Positions 60,661 to 64,000 of a stretch of DNA of 64,000 nucleotides are shown in pieces. The number at the start of each line of letters is the position of its first letter. Within the stretch, counting starts at the first letter, position 1. The stretch comes from an uncultured Spirochaetota bacterium (lineage in GTDB: Bacteria > Spirochaetota > UBA4802 > UBA5550), in the NCBI GenBank assembly GCA_937872225.1, contig CALMRZ010000064.1, forward strand, positions 1 through 64,000, written 5' to 3'. The notes under the pieces were generated by a model. It saw nothing but the letters and a program-made list of their open reading frames with translations. It was not told the DNA's origin and searched no databases. The translations under genes were made by a program, and so were the position numbers.

Positions 60661-61404
60661 CTATATTTGCGCTTCCTGGCCGCCTGATTCCGGCTTCTCG
60701 TTGAACCGGTACATCACCCCGATAGCGGCATAGCCTTCCGGTCCCATGACATTAAAAAGTTTTTTATGAATCCCATCTTTACTCTCTTTTTTAAAATCGG
60801 TATAAATATGGAACCTGAATCCTCCCTCCAGCGGTATTGTGACAGACGAACTGATATTGATATTAAAGCCCAGGGTCATACCGATATGAAAATTGGCTGT
60901 GCTAAAACTCAAGGTTTCCCAGTAGGAATTATCTCCAAGTGAATAGCTGCTGTTATAATCCGGATTAATATACCTGTTGCTCCCCCACAGATAACCGAAT
61001 CCCACATGGGGGCCGACCCATAAACGCACAGTATCATCGGAGTATATACCGGCACCAACAATATGCGTCATGCTAACGCGATGGAGCATTTTTATATCAA
61101 CATTATCCGATTTCTGATAATCATACCCCACACTGAAGCGATAATTGAAAACTGATTTTTTTCCGAGGTTGGTGTCAGCCACGAACCCGCACCCCACGGT
61201 CATGGTGGTCCCGATAGAATTCTTATTTGATAATATCAATTCTGATTGTTCATATAAAAAACCGCCGCCCCCCGTGATAAACTGGACACCAACCCCGGAA
61301 GCCGAAGACGGTGTCCCTTTTATTATCACAATACTTACCGCGGCCAGGACGGATAAGAACGACCATGCAAAGCTGTTAATAATTTTTATGAAATTCGTCA
61401 TCAT
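60661..61404 (-). CDS. Outer-membrane barrel protein, downstream member of a coupled pair
   Basis: 247 aa. Signal peptide followed by amphipathic strands; conserved pieces VFNYRFSVGYDYQ, VRLWVGPHVGFGYLWG, MTLGFNINISSSVTIPLEGG and GYAAIGVMYRFNEK. It is a paralogue of the protein encoded by 61401-62149. The ATG overlaps the stop of that gene (ATGA), so it is translated only after ribosomes finish the upstream frame, which is now broken by a frameshift. GC is lower than that of most genes here. A 10-residue polar tail follows the last strand. Confidence 0.75.
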   Translation of the reverse strand: MMTNFIKIINSFAWSFLSVLAAVSIVIIKGTPSSASGVGVQFITGGGGFLYEQSELILSNKNSIGTTMTVGCGFVADTNLGKKSVFNYRFSVGYDYQKSDNVDIKMLHRVSMTHIVGAGIYSDDTVRLWVGPHVGFGYLWGSNRYINPDYNSSYSLGDNSYWETLSFSTANFHIGMTLGFNINISSSVTIPLEGGFRFHIYTDFKKESKDGIHKKLFNVMGPEGYAAIGVMYRFNEKPESGGQEAQI

Positions 61405-62149
61405 TTTTGTCCGCCTGTATTGTTTTCAACAACGCCTGCTCCCGGTTCTCCCATCCTGTACATGATCCCAAGGGACAGATACAGGCCATCCGCGTACCCG
61501 TTTACCATCTTACTGATAGTAACTTTCTCAAAACCCATAAAGTATTCCCTTCGAAACATACCATAATACACATCATATCTCCAGGAGCCTTCTATCATCA
61601 TCGTTATATTTTTTTTAAAATTTACATTCATACCCAGAGCAAGGCCGAAGGTGCCTCCGATCATTGAATAGTGGAGCCTGTCAATATAATTCAGATTAAT
61701 AGAAATCCAATTACCATATACTGCCAGCATATTTTTCCGGCTTCCCCGGTAGATCCCGTCGAGCGCCGCAAAACCGACCTGGGGTCCCATCCATAACCTG
61801 AAATCTTCACGGCGGATGATGCCCAACCCGAAGGTGTTGACAACCTGCGCCCTTGTTGTCATATTTGGTATGGCGCTTTCTCGCTTTACGGTATCAAAAG
61901 CACGCGCCCCCCCAGCGCAATACGGTAATTGAAAATGCCCGGACCCGAGCAGTTCGCATCGATAACCAGCCCTCCACCGGCAATATAATTGCCGTATTTC
62001 CTGTAAAACAGCAATGGCTTGATATTTTTATCCAGGGCCGTCGTCCCGTACCCGAACATGCCGTAGCCGCCGATGCCGGCGGAACGCGCTTCAATGGAGA
62101 TGAACAAAAGAAAAATGCACAGCAATGGCGCAAATAATATGTTTCTCAT
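61401..62149 (-). pseudogene. Outer-membrane barrel protein interrupted at a G7 run (phase-variable or frameshifted)
   Basis: From ATG 62149 a signal peptide and first strands (MRNILFAPLLC, IFNYRIALGG) are read until a stop at 61886. The rest lies one frame over: ARAFDTVKRESAIPNMTTRA, FRLWMGPQVGFAALDG, GLALGMNVNFKKNITMMIEG, LYLSLGIMYRMGEP. Eight instead of seven G (C7 at 61907-61913 on the plus strand) would join both parts into one protein that aligns along its whole length with the 60661-61404 product. This is either slipped-strand phase variation, a recent mutation or a sequencing error. Confidence 0.72.
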
Positions 62150-62307
62150 TAAACCACATCCCCTGCTGATTAAAAAATGGCGATCAGGCTTGTTCCATAA
62201 CTGCCTGTACCACTCCGTCTTCCGCGGCGGGGGCACATTCAGTTTTATATCAATTAATAATAGGTGTCGGATTATTACTGTAAACGACAAAATTTGTCCC
62301 GGCGGGG

Positions 62308-64000
62308 TTAATTCACGCCGCCGGCAGTCACGTAATCGTCCGCGATGTCCATCACGATGATGGTCAGGTCGTCTTCGAAGCGCCTTCCCTGCTGGCTCCA
62401 TTCGGACAGGCGCCTGAGGATGTAATCGGAAAAGTCCCTCGGGGCAAGGTCCTGCTTTTCTTTGACGAGCTGGAGAAACCGTTCGTACCCGAAGAGCTCC
62501 CCTTCCCGGTTCCTCGACTCGATGATGCCGTCGGTGAAAAGTATGATGCGGTCCCCGGCCCGGAGGGGAAACTCCTCCTCGGACAGCTTGATGTCCTGCT
62601 GAAGGCCGATGGCCCACCCGCGGGGCATGAACTCGTGTATCGCCCGCTCCGCCCTGCGGAATATTATGATGGGAAAATGCCCCGCGTTCGACCCGCGGAG
62701 CATGCCGGTCTTCAGGTCCAGGTACGCGTAGATAGCGGTGATCATCTGCTTCCCGTACCGTCCGCGGAGGATCTGGTTTATTTCTTTCAATACGTCCATC
62801 GGCTCGTGGGCGATCGACTTCTGCAGCGAAAAGGCGACCTTCATCATGGCCGCTATGATCGCCGAGGGCACGCCGTGCCCGGACACATCGGCTATGAGCA
62901 CGCCGATGCGGTCGCTGTCAACGACATGGAAGTCGTAGAAATCGCCCCCCACCTGGTCCATCGGGTGATAGTGGGCGTGGATGCGGAGGTCCTTCATCTC
63001 CGGCATCGTGTCGGGAAGTATCGACTGGAGGATGCGGTTCGCGATCTCCAGCTCCTTCTGGAGGGCGATAAGGGAGTTGTTCTTGTCGATGGCCTCCTTG
63101 AGGGAGATGAGGGTGTTGACCCGGGCGATCATCTCCCGCTTGTCGAAGGGCTTGGCCAGGTAATCGTTGGCCCCGGCCTCGAACCCGGCGATGATGTCGG
63201 TGAGCTGGTTCTTGGCCGTGAGCATGAGGATCGGCAGCCGGTGGAGACTGTAGCTTTCCCTGAGCCTCCGGCACACTTCGAGGCCCGACATGCGCGGCAT
63301 CATGATGTCGAGGATCATCAGGTCCGGGAGGTGGTCGTTGACGATGCGGATGGCGTCCTCGCCGTTTGTCGCGATCAACACGGAATACCGTTCGAGGGAG
63401 AGCTGGTTGGTGAGGACCTGCAGGTTGATCGGCTCGTCGTCGACCACCAGGATCCTGGTCCCGCCGGCGGCCGGCAGCGCCGGCAGTGGCACCGCCATTG
63501 ACATCACTTCATCGGCGTCGGCAGCGCCGGCGCCCTCATCGGCAAGGGTGGACTGGTTCACGGACACCGGCAGGGTGAAAATGAACCGGGAGCCCTTCCC
63601 GGGGTCGGATTCCGCCCTGATCTCCCCGCCGTGGAGCTCAATGAGCTTCTTTGTTATGGACAGGCCCAGGCCGGTGCCGCCGTACTCCCGCGATATTGAC
63701 GCGTCAACCTGTTCGAAGGACCTGAATATCTCCTTCAGCTTATTGGAAGGGATCCCGATGCCCGTGTCCTCCACGGTTATTTCAACCATGCCGGGGGTCT
63801 GATCGGGCCCCGGGGGCCGCGCGGTGATCCTCACGTAACCGCGATCGGTGAACTTGACGGCGTTCCCCACCAGGTTGATGAAGATCTGCTGGAGCCTGTT
63901 CTCGTCTGCGTTCACCAGGGGCAGACCCACCGGCACCTCGTTCAGGAGCTGTATCCGCTTGCCGTGGAGGAGCATGTTGGCCATGATGTAGACCAGGTCC
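62308..64000 (-). CDS. Histidine-kinase/receiver/SpoIIE phosphatase hybrid (5' end beyond window)
   Basis: The frame is open at the window edge; 563 codons are visible. Order (numbering from the visible MANMLL): GHKL ATPase with N-box NRLQQIFINLVGNAVKF, G1 VEDTGIGIP and G2 GGTGLGLSI; a receiver domain (about 175-290) with phospho-Asp in DLMILDIMMPRMSG and Lys in YLAKPFDK; a coiled coil; then a PP2C/SpoIIE phosphatase domain (about 340-550) with GGDFYDF, ADVSGHG and FEDDLTIIVMD metal residues. The HisKA part lies outside. It probably turns a sensed cue into dephosphorylation of a STAS anti-anti-sigma factor. Confidence 0.92.
   Translation of the reverse strand, partial: DLVYIMANMLLHGKRIQLLNEVPVGLPLVNADENRLQQIFINLVGNAVKFTDRGYVRITARPPGPDQTPGMVEITVEDTGIGIPSNKLKEIFRSFEQVDASISREYGGTGLGLSITKKLIELHGGEIRAESDPGKGSRFIFTLPVSVNQSTLADEGAGAADADEVMSMAVPLPALPAAGGTRILVVDDEPINLQVLTNQLSLERYSVLIATNGEDAIRIVNDHLPDLMILDIMMPRMSGLEVCRRLRESYSLHRLPILMLTAKNQLTDIIAGFEAGANDYLAKPFDKREMIARVNTLISLKEAIDKNNSLIALQKELEIANRILQSILPDTMPEMKDLRIHAHYHPMDQVGGDFYDFHVVDSDRIGVLIADVSGHGVPSAIIAAMMKVAFSLQKSIAHEPMDVLKEINQILRGRYGKQMITAIYAYLDLKTGMLRGSNAGHFPIIIFRRAERAIHEFMPRGWAIGLQQDIKLSEEEFPLRAGDRIILFTDGIIESRNREGELFGYERFLQLVKEKQDLAPRDFSDYILRRLSEWSQQGRRFEDDLTIIVMDIADDYVTAGGVN

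Overview
The window looks like a chromosomal segment of a diderm bacterium with moderately high GC, most likely a spirochaete (Spirochaetota, perhaps near the Leptospira side). This assignment is inferred from the kind of genes present, not from a marker gene: 7TMR-DISM-type sensors, a cyclase/FecR/fibronectin-like envelope operon, cadherin-like beta-sandwich lipoproteins, many outer-membrane beta-barrels, Lnt and Lol-like lipoprotein handling, and receiver-SpoIIE phosphatase hybrids. No phage or plasmid backbone and no intact insertion sequence is visible. Genes are packed in short operons with clear Shine-Dalgarno sites. Two AT-rich stretches (about 2.2-3.0 kb and 7.2-8.5 kb) stand out, and the second holds gene debris.

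Layout. 0-7 kb: a minus-strand HMG-CoA reductase fused to an APH-like kinase domain and cut by the window edge, a B12-binding radical SAM protein, a PlsC acyltransferase pair, and an ECF sigma factor with a small His-rich membrane partner. 7-9 kb: tRNA-Thr(CGT) beside a large hairpin, a collapsed MacB-like gene, a truncated lipoprotein and a LETM1-like small protein. 9-12.5 kb: a SLOG-fold protein and a polyamine operon (deoxyhypusine-synthase-like enzyme plus fold-III decarboxylase). 12.6-19.1 kb: a five-gene trans-envelope export operon (LolD-like ATPase, two FtsX/LolC-like permeases, LolA-like carrier, outer-membrane barrel). 19-28 kb: DinB, transglutaminase/TPR and MORN proteins, a chemoreceptor, small secreted proteins and a nitroreductase. 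27-32 kb: adenylate cyclase, FecR/Fn3 protein and a barrel protein in one operon. 32.5-34.4 kb: an EXPERA protein and an ERG24-type sterol reductase. 34.5-39.6 kb: regulatory proteins with GHKL-like ATPase domains, a cyclic-nucleotide-binding protein, a flavodoxin-ferredoxin and a decayed hybrid kinase. 39.7-44.5 kb: ArfB, Lnt and two ferredoxins with a C-x-C-C-x-C-C-C motif. 44.5-53 kb: a serine hydrolase, DUF3795, STAS and FadL proteins and two cadherin-like lipoproteins. 53.7-64 kb: a 7TMR-DISM/GAF/AraC regulator, two proteins sharing a C-terminal barrel (one carrying a caspase domain and encoded behind its own sigma/anti-sigma pair), a translationally coupled barrel pair in which one gene is broken at a G7 run, and a histidine-kinase/receiver/SpoIIE hybrid cut by the right edge.

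The most notable systems are the sigma/anti-sigma/caspase-barrel locus with its caspase-free sister, the isoprenoid/sterol genes (kinase-fused HMG-CoA reductase; sterol reductase with EXPERA isomerase-like protein), the Lol-like export operon that ends in a barrel, the possible poly-G phase-variable barrel, and a nested-hairpin repeat present in two copies. Functions come from motifs read by eye; no database search was run.
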